Part shown: positions 37,444-47,975 of the stretch, piece by piece
How the letters are laid out: each line of letters opens with the position of its first letter
How positions within the stretch are numbered: position 1 is the stretch's first letter
Source of the DNA: Zizania palustris
Lineage: Eukaryota > Streptophyta > Magnoliopsida > Poales > Poaceae
NCBI GenBank assembly: GCA_019279435.1
Contig: JAAALK010000285.1
Location: 27,002,371 to 27,066,370 of the forward strand
DNA: 64,000 bases
Reading direction: 5' to 3'
Translations under genes and position numbers: made by a program
The notes under the pieces: generated by a model
Database searches by the model: none
Told to the model about the DNA's origin: nothing
The model's input: the letters and a program-made list of their open reading frames with translations, nothing else

Positions 37444-37677
37444 TTAGGAGGAGGGGGAAGAGGAGGGAGACGTACTAGGCTTCTCTTGCTTGCCGTCGGT
37501 CCACTTGGTGATAAAGAAGTGGACCATCTCTCGGGAGGCGGCCTCAGACTTGTTGGGCTCCTTGAGGCACCTCCGCACCGGTGCGGCGCAGACATTGGAG
37601 TAGCCAATGTAGGTCATCCCCATGACACACGCTTGATGCCTAGAGACAGCTTCGATGACAGTTCCATTAGGGATCCA
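37444..37677 (-). pseudogene. Exon-like ORF inside element H, family not recognised
   Basis: Open minus-strand frame of 77 codons between stops, absent from the obvious TE families here. It contains GTVIEAVSRHQACVMG, then MTYIGYSNVCAAP, then REMVHFFITKWTDGKQEK. Composition is ordinary protein (mixed charge, four cysteines), unlike the low-complexity frames around it. A possible splice donor (GTACGT) lies near its 3' end at about 37470, before a serine-rich run to the stop. It could be an exon captured by the CACTA element or the tail of a TE gene. I do not recognise the family. Confidence 0.35.
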
Positions 37678-37680
37678 TCA

Positions 37681-37960
37681 GCGAGCTAGTGTAGGGGGGA
37701 GTTGAGGGCGACGACGAGGGCGCGCTGATGAGGGCGTCCGAGGGTGGCGTGGGCTGGTGCAGGGGGAGTTGAGGGCGGCGATGAGGGCATGCCGATGATG
37801 TCGTCTAGGGGCGGTTGGGTAGGGGTGTCGCGGGGCCAGCGCGGCCTAGGGTAGGGGGTCTCGTGGGAGGAAGGTGGCTATGGCTACGGTTCGGGGGGAG
37901 GGGAGAGAGGGAGGCCAAGGGAGGTGAGTGGAGGCATAAACAGACTATATCAAAATATCA
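37681..37960 (-). other. GC-rich low-complexity stretch in element H
   Basis: Imperfect GGGGGAGTTGAGGGCG repeats near 37695 and 37769 and GC-rich sequence. No supportable gene. Confidence 0.5.
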
Positions 37961-38193
37961 TGTCTATATATATGTTTCTTGCAATACAATACTTACAACG
38001 TATACTAATTGTTGCTACGTAGAAGTTCACAACACATAAAATAATATGTTGCTATTTATGCATTGTTACTTATCTCATTACTCAACACATGATTTTTAAA
38101 ACGCATAACATGTGTTGTGGCCTAATATTTTGCAACGCATAGAACCATATGTTGCTATGTATGCGCTGCTAAAGGGGGGTTTGTTTTGTAGTG

Positions 38194-38406
38194 AGAAAAT
38201 AGAATGTTCACTGCTTTGTTGTTTAGGTCATGCTCAACGACTAACATAGGGGTAGTATGCTCAGCAGACGAACGCACAGTGAATGAAGCATGAACACACA
38301 TGTCCCAAATTCCTAAGCACCGGCTCAATAGATTGGCTCACATGCAAGTCTTCCAATAATTATAGCTAAAAAACTCAAGAGACGGGACCATTCCAGTAGA
38401 AGTCAT
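38194..38406 (-). pseudogene. Element I gag N-terminal fragment
   Basis: About 71 codons from ATG 38406, alignable to element A gag 2221-2430 (shared segments around GACTTGCATGTGAGCC and TGTTCATGCTTCATTC). Truncated by the CACTA element at 38193. Sequence drift and indels indicate decay. Confidence 0.75.
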
Positions 38407-38457
38407 GATCGCTACCTTGGGTTAGAACCAGTTAAGGTATGGAAAAACCCTAACCTC

Positions 38458-38469
38458 GCTCTAATACCA
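38458..38469 (-). other. Primer binding site of element I
   Basis: Minus strand TGGTATTAGAGC, one mismatch to the initiator tRNA-Met complement. Confidence 0.8.
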
Positions 38470-38471
38470 CT

Positions 38472-39142
38472 TTTAGGATTGCGAGTAGCGACTAGAGGGG
38501 GGGAATGGGTGCCTTGACAAATTCTTTCGAATAGATGGCCTTCTCTTAGCACCAGCGCTCCTCTAAAAACTTCTAACAAAAGTAAACAGATTATCATAGT
38601 AGAATTCAAAATCAACCTAGATCTATCACTCTCCTGTCGTATAAGATGTGATGTGACAGTTTGAGAGATCATAACAACTAAATATAATCTAGCCTAAAAA
38701 TGACTGGTATCCTAATCGAAGAGACACCACCACAGTGCTTAAAGGAAGATGAAGTTTACTCACAGATCAAATCACAGTCAATCCATCATGCACACAAAAA
38801 ATTATCCATCATTCACAAGCATTTCAGTAAACATATGACAAGTGAAAATTTACTTCAAGAAAAACACACGATATTTAAAAATAAATATTGTCATCGCATG
38901 TGGATCGAGATGTGAAATTTACTGTGCTTCAAAAATGGAGACCTACACTTGCATGCGCTACACACCGTGGCAGGTAGCCTCTGCACCTACTTCTGGCTCC
39001 TCGCGTGCACACCTGCTCCTCGCTGCCCCATTCCTTTCGCAGTCAGCCTCCTATGCCTCACGCTCCCTAGGATAGGCCACACAAAGCTCGGTCGCAAGGA
39101 AGGAGAGAGAAAATTGGTGGGAAGGGGAGGAAACTAGAGGAA
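38472..39142 (-). repeat. Element I 5' LTR, part beside the PBS
   Basis: Begins TTTAGGATTGCGAGTAGCG (LTR end in reverse) and stops at 39142, the TSD of element J. It continues at 49590. Confidence 0.82.
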
Positions 39143-41136
39143 TGAGAAACCAAGGGTTGGTTTCGGTGTTTGTGATGAGTGATTGATAGGCTTTTACCCT
39201 CTGGTTCGAAGGGGTACCTCCGAAGGGGGTTCGGAGGTTGGAACTCCGAAGGTGTTCGAAGGTGGTTCGGTTGCTGCAGCTGTTGCAGCGGAGTGTGTCT
39301 GTCGGAGGGGTCCGATGGTACACGATGACTGGGTTCGTACCGAAGGTCTCGGTACTTTGGGCGGTACACCAGAGTGTGTGCCGAAGGTTGCTAACCCGGA
39401 GAGGTCTCCGGAGTACTGGATACACTTGTCTGCTTGTCTGTGGTGCGCAGGGGACCGCAGAGGCGACGGACGGACGTAGCAGGTGAACCTGGGTCAAGCG
39501 GGAGGCTTGATGCCAGGGGAGCGGGGAGCTTCGTCACGGTGGCTGCGAAGGGGTCCAGGTCGGTCATCGGGTCGAGGTGCACCAGGAGAAGGCAGTAAGT
39601 GTGGAGCGTGACTCCGGATGAAGGTACTCCGAGACGAAGTCCTCGGAGGCGAGGCACTTCGAAGGTACTCTGGAAGGAGTGACTTCGGAGTTTGGTGGTT
39701 CAAGTCCTCTGCGGAGGCAAGGTGTTCGAAGTGTGCTCCGGAGGGAGACATTCGAAGGTACCCGATGAAGGTCTCAGAAGTCGAGGCGCATCGAAGGCAT
39801 GGTCCGGGTGAGGCTCGTCGAGGAGTGTGCTCGGGGAGATACACTGCGACGAAGTGCTCATGGAATGCTTCGTGCGGAGGCCTTGGACGAAGGAGGGACT
39901 TCGAAGGGTGGTACTCCGAAGGTGGGGCTTCGGAGTGAGGAAGGCTTCGGAGCGAGGCTAGCTCCGGAGTGAGGATGACTTGTGGTACTTCGGCCATGCA
40001 TGGCTTCGGTACACGGACTGACGGAGTTCGAGCTGGGAGTAGCTGCGAAGCCGTGGTGGTCCACTCCGGAGGTGGTGGTGCGAAGGCCCAAGGGCTTTGA
40101 CGGCTTCGGCTCAAAACCGTCACTGTATCGGAGGCTGACTTCGGTGAAGCGAAGGCCGTCAGGCTCAAGGCTTCTCACCGAAGCTACCGCACCCCTCGCG
40201 TGCGAAGGGGGGCTTCAGAAAGGTCAAAGACTGCAAAGGCTAACACTGTCTGCTCTGCAAAAAGCTGACGCTGTCCCCTCTGCAAAGCTGACAGAGAAGC
40301 CTCCAAATAAAGTTAGACTACCTTTTGTACCCCTCTGTTCTGTAGAGACAAAACTGGTGTAAACCCTAGGGGTAAAGTAGTCATTTCACTTGGGTGAACT
40401 GTGGGCTATAAATATGGGGGCTGGGTAGGTAACATTTAACACTTTGAGCATTTACTGTTGAGCTCCTGTACTAGCCCCACACACGTTGTATTCATCCAGT
40501 GAGTTCTTTTACTGTGTTCCCTGTTCAAGCGGCGAAGCCCTGCTTCTGTGTTGTCTTTCTGCTTGAGCTTGTTTGCATACCTCGCTAGTTGTAGTGCACC
40601 GAAGCCTGTCTAGGCGAAGGGTGTTTTGTGTGAAGTGTGCTTTTCAGTGTGCGTTCGCTCTGTGTAACAGAAGGCTAGACCTTGCTGCTTACTAGCGAAG
40701 CCCTGATCGAAGCCCATTTAGCTTCGCGTGTTGAAGCCCCTAGCGAAGTCTGTTAGTGTGCATTTAGACCTTCGGTGTACAAAGCCCAGCACCAGTTGCT
40801 GTCGCTAAGTATTAGGTCGAAGTCCTCAGAGGGCAGTCCACTCTTGCGAAGGGTGAAGTGTGAAGCCTGCTCGAAGCACCTTGTGTGCGGAGCCTGCACT
40901 GACTGAGCAGAGTAGATTTTTTGGGGTTGCATGTTGAGCGAAGTCTTCTAGGCTTCGGACTTTTACTCCGTGCGAAGCCTGTGTTCGGAGCTGTCATTTA
41001 CCTCCGAACCAGACCTTCGAGAGTTGTGTTCGAAGCCTGTTCCGCAGTAGACTGTATTAAAATAGAAGGCTAATTTTAGCCTGAAATTTTAAAAGCTCCC
41101 ATTCACCCCCCTCTGGTCGTCGTTTCCGGTCCAACA
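39143..41136 (+). repeat. Element J 5' LTR
   Basis: TGAGAAACC...TCCAACA, 1994 bp. Very rich in CTTCGGAG/CTTCGAAG/GCGAAG motifs. A ~380-bp segment (about 39591-39970) is absent from the 3' LTR; both edges carry GGAG, pointing to deletion or expansion between short repeats. Confidence 0.93.
40407..40414 (+). promoter_or_regulatory. TATA box of element J 5' LTR
   Basis: TATAAATA in the context GGGCTATAAATATGGG. The same box is at 48858-48865 in the 3' LTR. Confidence 0.75.
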
Positions 41137-41138
41137 AT

Positions 41139-41150
41139 TGGTATCAGAGC
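41139..41150 (+). other. Primer binding site of element J (initiator tRNA-Met)
   Basis: TGGTATCAGAGC, perfect 12-base match, 2 bp after the LTR. Confidence 0.94.
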
Positions 41151-41200
41151 GGGTTAAGATCACCAGTTGACCTTAACTGATTTTGTGATCTGTTGGCGAC

Positions 41201-43663
41201 ATGGACAGAGTTAGTAAAATTCCTCTGTTCGATGGGACTGACTTTGCATACTGGAAGGTGCGCATGGAGGCTTACCTGCTAAGCCAAGGAAATGCAATTT
41301 GGGAGATTGTGGACTCACAATACTCCATCCCTGAGACTCGCACCTCTCAAACAGAAAAAGATCAGTATAATGCCAATTCCAAGGCTAGGAATATACTGTT
41401 TATTGGTTTGAGCCGGAGTGAGTTTGATAGGGTGCAGCACCTTAGGACTGCTAGGGAAATTTGGACCACTCTCACTATTTTTCATGAGGGCTCTACTCAG
41501 ATCAAGGCCAGGCGCCAAAGCACATACAATCAATAGTATCAGCTGTTTGTGCAGGCACCTGGTGAATCTATAGATGCCATGTTTTCTCGCTTTGATGCGA
41601 TAGTGAGTAACTTGCGGTCCAACGGGACGCTTGCTTACAATGATCATGACAGGGCTATCAAGCTTCTCTATGCTCTTGACCGTAGCATATGGAAAGTGAA
41701 GATATCCAGCATTGAGGAGTCTGCAGGTTATGACACATTGACCTGTGATGAGCTCTTCAGCAAGCTGAAGTCCACAGAGATTGCCAAGGCATCTCTTGCT
41801 GTGCACAGAAACTCCTTGCCACAGCCCTTGGCATTGGTTTCTAGCACTAGCCGTGGCACCACTGCAGAACCAAGTACATCTGGCACTTGTGTTCTTGCAG
41901 ATGGTTTTGCGTTGTCCTCCCTGGTCTCTATCACAAAGGAGCAGGTGGACACTCTGGATGATGATGAGCTTGCTCTCATTGCCAGAAGGTTCACCCGTTT
42001 TCATCATGAGAGACGGGATCAGAGGAGAAGTGGTTTTAGGGGTTGCTTTGAATGCGGTGACACTTCTCACATCAAGGCCAATTGCCCAAAACTCAAGAAG
42101 AAAGATGAGAGTGAGCGCCCCAAATACCACAAGAAGGAGAGGAAACCCTTTGTGAAGGGCAAGCGCGGCAAGGTGGCTAAGAGAGTAGCCAAAGCCGCTT
42201 CCAGAGCATTTGTTGCTGCTCTCAGCGACATCAACACTTCCTCAACTGAGGAGTCAAGCTCTGAGGAGGAGGAGTCCCCAAGGAAGGAGGACAAGAAGGA
42301 CAAGAAGGGACGAGACTTCACCGACCTTTGCTTCATGGCCGACAGCGATCACAGCGGCGATGAGCTTGACTCATCTGAGGTACCTCTATCCTATGACCAG
42401 CTTTCAATAAAATTAGATGAGCTGAATGAAGTAGTTCTTGGTCAGGATAGATTACTTGTGCAAGCCGCTAGAGAAAGAAAAGACCTTAGACTTAGGCTAG
42501 AATCTGTTTCTACTGAATATGCCATGCTTAAGTCTAAAGTAAATGATGCTGAATGTGAATCTTGCACTGTAGTCATGGGTGAGCTTGCTTAGTTGCGTTC
42601 TATACATGCTCAAACTCTTTCTGAGTTCGAGACTGCACAGAAGCAACTTTTGGTGGTGGATTCTAGACCTCTTGATAATATTGAATGCATGAACTGTTCT
42701 TTATTGCGCGATAGCATTAATTTACGTGATAAACATGGTCATGAGTTAGAGGCTAGATTGGATAGGGCCGGTAGTTCTAAGGATGTGCAGCCTGTTTGTG
42801 ACACGTGCATTACCCTTAAGGACCAGCTAGGCACCGTTAGAGAGCGAGCTGAGAACCTCATGTCTGAAAATGAATACCTTCTTTCTGTGGTTAACAAATG
42901 CACTGAGGGAAAGGGTAGAATGTATTTGCTCTTGGCCAAGACCAAGATGTGTGCTGACAGAGCAGGGTTAGCTCTAGGTTTGGGTTTTGAGAGGATTCCT
43001 TCAGATAGTGGAAATAAAACTGTTTTTACCTCTCCCACTACCCTAGAGAAAGAGAGAGCTCTGTTAGACACCCCATCAGCCAAAAAGCCTACCCGACAAC
43101 AAAAGAAAACCACTCCTCCTGCCAAGAAAAATCCTCTCAAGAAAACCACTCAGCAGAAGCCCAAGGAGCCTGTGAGAGTTGCTCCTAAGACCCATGAGAG
43201 TGCCCCTAGGAGAGTTTTTCATTGTTCCTACTGTCAGCGGGCGGGTCATTTGGTTGGTTTCTGTTTTCGTTGCATCAAGGATGAGCGACGCTCTCAAGCG
43301 ATGAGTTACCAGGACATGCATTACCCATCTTTAGGTATGCATGAGTCTGAGTTTTACTATCGCCCTGCTTTTGAGGCTCCTCGTACTTCTCGGAGAGGTT
43401 TTGCTCCTCGAGGTGTTCACCATGTTCCATATGGTGGTAGACCCCGGGCGAGTAGCTTTGTACCTCGTCAGAGTAGGAGACCTCGACATGTTGTTCGATC
43501 ACAGCATGTAGGTAGACCTCGCACTTTGCATCATTTCGATTTTCCTGTGCGTAGACAGTCTACTTTTACTGTACCTACTACTCGTGTCACTCAGTGCTGG
43601 ATGCCTCGTCATTTTTTCACTCACCCCAGCACTGAGCGATCGAGATATTCTTATCATGTGTAG
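41201..43663 (+). pseudogene. Element J gag, one frame with two internal ambers
   Basis: 820 codons from ATG 41201 (MDRVSKIPLFDGTDFAYWKV), 50 bp after the PBS, to TAG 43661-43663. Internal TAGs lie at 41534-41536 and 42590-42592, with no frameshift. Domains: N-terminal copia gag fold (YWKVRMEAYL, TAREIWTTL, DAMFSRFDAI, residues 1-240); CCHC knuckle CFECGDTSHIKANC at residues 282-295; lysine-rich and acidic stretch (KGKRGKVAKR, SSSEEEESPRKEDKKDKK); coiled-coil-like region (about 400-560); basic proline/lysine linker; second CCHC knuckle CSYCQRAGHLVGFC at 675-688; arginine-rich tail. The TAG at 43661 sits at the gag/pol border, where A and E also have stops, so it may be a natural gag end; the two internal ambers look like lesions. 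Confidence 0.88.
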
Positions 43664-46600
43664 GCAACAGATCGAGGCTTGGAGGGCACGTGGATCATGG
43701 ACTCCGGTTGTTCGCGCCATATGACCGGAGATGCAGCATGGTTCTCCAGCCTCACAACAACCAAGCAAAGGGAACATATCACCTTCGGCAACAATCGAAG
43801 GAGTAGAGTGAAAGGTAAAGGTGTGGTAAGAATCAACTCGAATTTCACTCTCAAAGATGTTGCTTTGGTTGAGAACCTGGGATACAATTTGCTTTCAGTA
43901 TCTCAGTTGCTTGATGAGGGCTTCGAAGTGCGATTCCATCGTGATACTTCGCAAGTACTCAATTCTGATGGCATTGTGGTGTGTAAGATCTTTAGAGTTG
44001 GGAGAGTTTTTGGAGCTGATTTTTCAGAGTCATCTGGTTCTTCTCATTGTCTTGTTGCACATTCTACTTCTGAGCTTTGGAAGTGGCATAGGAGACTAGG
44101 GCATATGAGCTTTGCGTTGCTCGCTCGTCTGAGCGCCCTAGGTCTGATCCGAGGATTGCCCAAGCTCAAGTTTGAGAAGAATTTAGTTTGCGCTCCTTGT
44201 CGAAATGGAAAAATGATTGCCGCTTCACATTCGCCAGTCACCACAGTGATGACTGAACAACCCGGAGAACTTCTCCACATGGACATTGTAGGTCCTTCTC
44301 GGGTTAGTTCTTTAGGCGGCAAGTGGTATGTGTTAGTTATTGTCGACGATTTCTCTCACTACTCTTGGGTCTTCTTTCTTGCCAGCAAGGATGAAGTGTT
44401 TTCACACTTTCGGAGCTTGGCTTTGAGACTTTTCACTGAACTCCCTGGTGCATTAAAATTCATTCGAAGTGACAATGGCACCGAGTTCAAGAACAATCTC
44501 TTTGTTGACTTTTGCATGGAGCATGGCATAGAACATCAATTCTCTGCTCCGCGGGTTTCTCAACAGAATGGTGTTGTTGAGAGAAAGAACCGCACTTTGG
44601 TTGAGATGGCTAGGACGATGCTTGATGAGCATAGGACTGCTAGAAAATTCTGGGCTGAGGCCATGAACACTGCATGTTACATCTCTAACCGAATCTTCTT
44701 GCGCTCAATTTTAAACTTAACATCTTATGAGCTACATTTTGGGAGACAGCCCATGGTTACTCATCTTCGAGTATTTGGCTGTCGCTGCTTCATCCTAAAA
44801 CGTGGTAATTTGGATAAATTTGAGTCGCGATCTTCTGACGGGATCTTTTTGGGTTATACTACTCATGGTCATTCTTATCGTTTTTATAACTTGGAGACTA
44901 ACACTGTCATCGAGTCATGTGATGTGACTTTTGATGAATCAACCCCCTCTGTTAGTTCTGCTTTTGAACAGGCAAATGAATACGACATGGAACAGACCAT
45001 CTTCGAAGAAGAAGATCCTGTAGATTTCGAGGATGAACCCCTACTACCCTCGACATCAACCCCCGAAGCTGACCCCGCTTCAACCACTTCGGCACGAGGT
45101 CCCGAAGCGACTACCTCGACATCGGTCATCTTGGACCACTCCAACGCACAAGTTGAGGGGGAGACTGCATCCCGCCGAGAGGCTCCACACCATGTTAAAA
45201 GGATGCATCCTCCCGAGCAGATCATTGGTGAGCTTGATCAAAGGGTAACACGTTCTCATGCTCATTTCATTGATTCAGCTTTTGTTGCTTCTTTCGAGCC
45301 CTTGGATGTTAGCCATGCACATTCTGATTCTAGTTGGATCAATGTCATGCATGAGGAACTTGAAAATTTTTAGAGAAACCAAGTCTGGACTTTAGTTGAT
45401 CCTCCTCCAAATGTTCATTTCATTGGAACAAAATGGATTTTCAAAAACAAACAAGGGGAGGATGGGACAATAGTTAGAAACAAGGCTAGACTTGTAGCTC
45501 AGGGTTATTCTCAACTAGAAGGGATTGATTTTACTGAAACTTTTGCACCTATTGCTCGCCTTGAGGCCATTAGGATTTTGCTTGCCTTTGCGACATCCCG
45601 GGGATTCAAACTCTATCAAATGGATGTCAAAAGTGCTTTTCTTAATGGCTTCATAGGCGAAGATGTTTATGTAAAAAAACCTCCTGGTTTTGAAAACCCC
45701 AAATACCCACATAAAGTCCTTAAACTTCATGAGGCTCTTTATGGACTCAAGCAGGCCCCTCGGGCATGGTATGATAGACTTAAGTCTTTTATGCTTGAGC
45801 GGGGGTATTTGATGGGATCTGTTGATAAAACCCTGTTCACTCTCAAGCATGGCAAAGATTTCCTCTTGGATCAGATTTATGTGGATGATATCATCTTTGG
45901 TGGCTCTTCTCATGCTTTGGTTGCCGAGTTTGCAGATACCATGAGCAGGGAGTTTGAAATGTCCATGATGGGTGAACTCACCTTTTTCCTTGGTTTGCAA
46001 ATCAAGCAAAGCAAACAAGGTACTTTCGTCCACCAGACGAAGTACACCAAGGACCTGCTCAAGAAGTTTGACATGGCAGATGCGAAGCCCCTCACCACTC
46101 CAATGGCTAAATCTGTAGCATTGGATCCCGACGAAGATGGAGAAGTCGTAGATCAGAAGGAGTTCCGAAGCATGATCGACTCCCTCCTCAACTTGACTGC
46201 TACGAGGCCAGACATACACTTCGCAGTGTGTCTGTGCGCTCGTTTTCAGGCTTCACCACGAGCTTCACACCGCCAAGCGGTAAAACGCATACTCAGGTAT
46301 CTCAAACATACCCTCGAATTTGGCATATGGTATTCAGCATCTTCATCTTTATGTCTTCGAGGTTATTCCGATGCGGATTTTGCTGGGTGTAGGATTGATA
46401 GAAAGAGTACCTCTGGTACTTGTCATTTTCTAGGTACTTCTCTGGTTTGCTGGTCTTCCCGCAAACAGTCTAGTGTTGCACAATCGACGGCTGAGGCCGA
46501 ATATGTTGCTGCAGCTAGCTGTTGCTCTCAGATTTTGTGGATGGTCTCCACTTTGCGGGATTTCGGGTTAGATTATAAGAGTGTTCCACTTTTCTGTGAT

Positions 46601-46831
46601 AACACTAGTGCTATTTGTATGGCAAATAACCCGGTTCAGCATTCCAGAACCAAACACATTGATGTGCGATATCATTTTCTCAGAGATCACAATGAGAAGG
46701 GTGATATTGAACTTCAATATGTTGATACCCAACACCAGCTAGCCGATATTTTCACTAAACCCCTCGATGCTTCTCGATTTGCCTATTTGCGTGGGGAACT
46801 TGGTATTTGTCACCCTTACGGCATTTTGTGA
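43664..46831 (+). pseudogene. Element J pol: protease, integrase, reverse transcriptase, RNase H
   Basis: Same frame as gag. Protease WIMDSGCSRHM (Asp 834 counted from the gag start). GAG-pre-integrase zinc region WHRRLGHMSF..CAPCRNGK. Integrase core D1028, D1091 and E1127 (exact D-35-E). Acidic linker ending LENF, then TAG at 45371-45373, the only stop in pol. RT follows with QMDVKSAFLNGF and QIYVDDIIFGG (YVDD at 1560-1563). RNase H has YSDADFAG, AEAEYVAA and LADIFTKPLD. Ends at TGA 46829-46831. All catalytic motifs are present. The amber falls between integrase and RT, so without readthrough RT and RNase H would not be made. Confidence 0.9.
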
Positions 46832-47963
46832 GGGGGAGCTGTCTTTAATTGTATTGCATTTGCTCATCATGTGTGAAATTGCATTTACATCTGTTGCACT
46901 TATATGCCTCATTTTAATTCATGAAATCATGACAGCCCAGCTCCTTTTAATTTATCTGAAACATTAATGTGCATGATGTTTTCTTTCCAAACTCAACTCA
47001 TGCTCACCGCTCACATCTTGAATCTAGCATGTATAGGCAGGACTGCTTTAGCTAGTTTTTATCTGCATGATAGCAAGACATTTTTCTTTGCATGCTAAAA
47101 ATTGCAACTTGAAAAATTGTTCTACATTCTCATGGATATTCATAAAGTGCCAAACAATTTGTTCACTTAATCCCAAAATTCTAAACTCCATGATTTGCAT
47201 AAGTGAAAAGATCCAGGTGGGTTTGTTTGTCGCACTACCCTATTCTAGACTGCTTACCATTGCACATCGGTCTGAACTGGAATAGTGTAGTGTCTGCCAA
47301 AATCATTGCCTTAAGCTTCTGATGGCTTTCATGCCTAGGCTTGGCCTGATTGGATAGTATAAGGTGGACAAACAAATAACCCCTGGCATTATGAAAAAGA
47401 ACAACAAAATTCATTGAACATCAAGTTTGCTTTCATAGCCCCATTCGAACTAGACTTGTTTATCTAGAGTAGAAATTGACTAGCTTTGCGCAGTCCTTGC
47501 TTTTGCCTGTCTAGTTTCCTTGACTAAGTGGTGATGTTTTTATTTCAAAAATGATCAACTCACATGATGTCATCATGCTTTTAGAGAATGTTAAATTGAG
47601 CTGAGCCCATGATCATTGGTATTACTGTTGGCATATTTTTGCTTCATATGTCTTTGCAATTCTGCTCATTTCCAAGCAATGCATTTTTTTCATGCTCCTT
47701 GATGCTTGCATTGCCAAAGGGGGAGAAATTGCTACGTTCTCTGCCGTAAAGGGGGAGAAAGTTGAGTTCTTTGTTGCCAAAGGGGGAAAATTAACTCAAG
47801 GGGAGTTTTTATCTGAAAAAGGGGCTTGTACTCTTTTGAAAAGGGGGAGGAAAATTCTTTTGTCAAGTGACATGATTTGGCTCGTTTCTGAGTTTTTATG
47901 GTCACTTGTGTGCTGAAATTTTCTAATTTTCTTGAACTTGAATTTGGTTGTCAATGCACTCAT
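46832..47963 (+). other. Element J 3' non-coding region with PPT array
   Basis: Non-coding, AT-rich. Purine tracts recur: AAAGGGGGAGAAA (47716), AAAGGGGGAGAAA (47748), AAAGGGGGAAAA (47779), CAAGGGGAG (47797) and GAAAAGGGGGAGGAAAA (near 47839). Multiple PPTs upstream of the 3' LTR are a Sirevirus hallmark. Confidence 0.88.
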
Positions 47964-47975
47964 CAAGGGGGAGAT
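47964..47975 (+). other. Polypurine tract of element J
   Basis: CAAGGGGGAGAT ending one base before the 3' LTR. Confidence 0.92.

Larger units (their letters stand above)
37144..38193 (-). mobile_element. Element H: right end of a CACTA-like DNA transposon
   Basis: The right edge (38184-38193), read on the minus strand, is CACTACAAAA, the terminal motif of CACTA (En/Spm) elements. Subterminal inverted motifs follow (CAACACATA at 38030 with TATGTTG at 38045; GCAACGCATA at 38132 with TATGTTGC at 38148), which is typical of CACTA ends. Beyond 38193 the sequence is copia gag of element I, so H sits in that gag. The left half is not in view; element E abuts H at 37143. No transposase is visible, so it may be non-autonomous or only a fragment. 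Confidence 0.6.

Noticed and set aside
37681..37960. GC-rich repeats in H as a coding exon
   Set aside because: Low complexity, frames are repeat translations; only 37444-37677 merits a look.
39494..40168. 224-aa minus-strand ORF in the J 5' LTR
   Set aside because: Lies in LTR sequence rich in CTTCGG words, proline/serine-rich, and is broken by the ~380-bp block missing from the 3' LTR. Not coding.
41315..42130. 271-aa minus-strand ORF opposite J gag
   Set aside because: Shadow of the well-supported gag frame on the plus strand.
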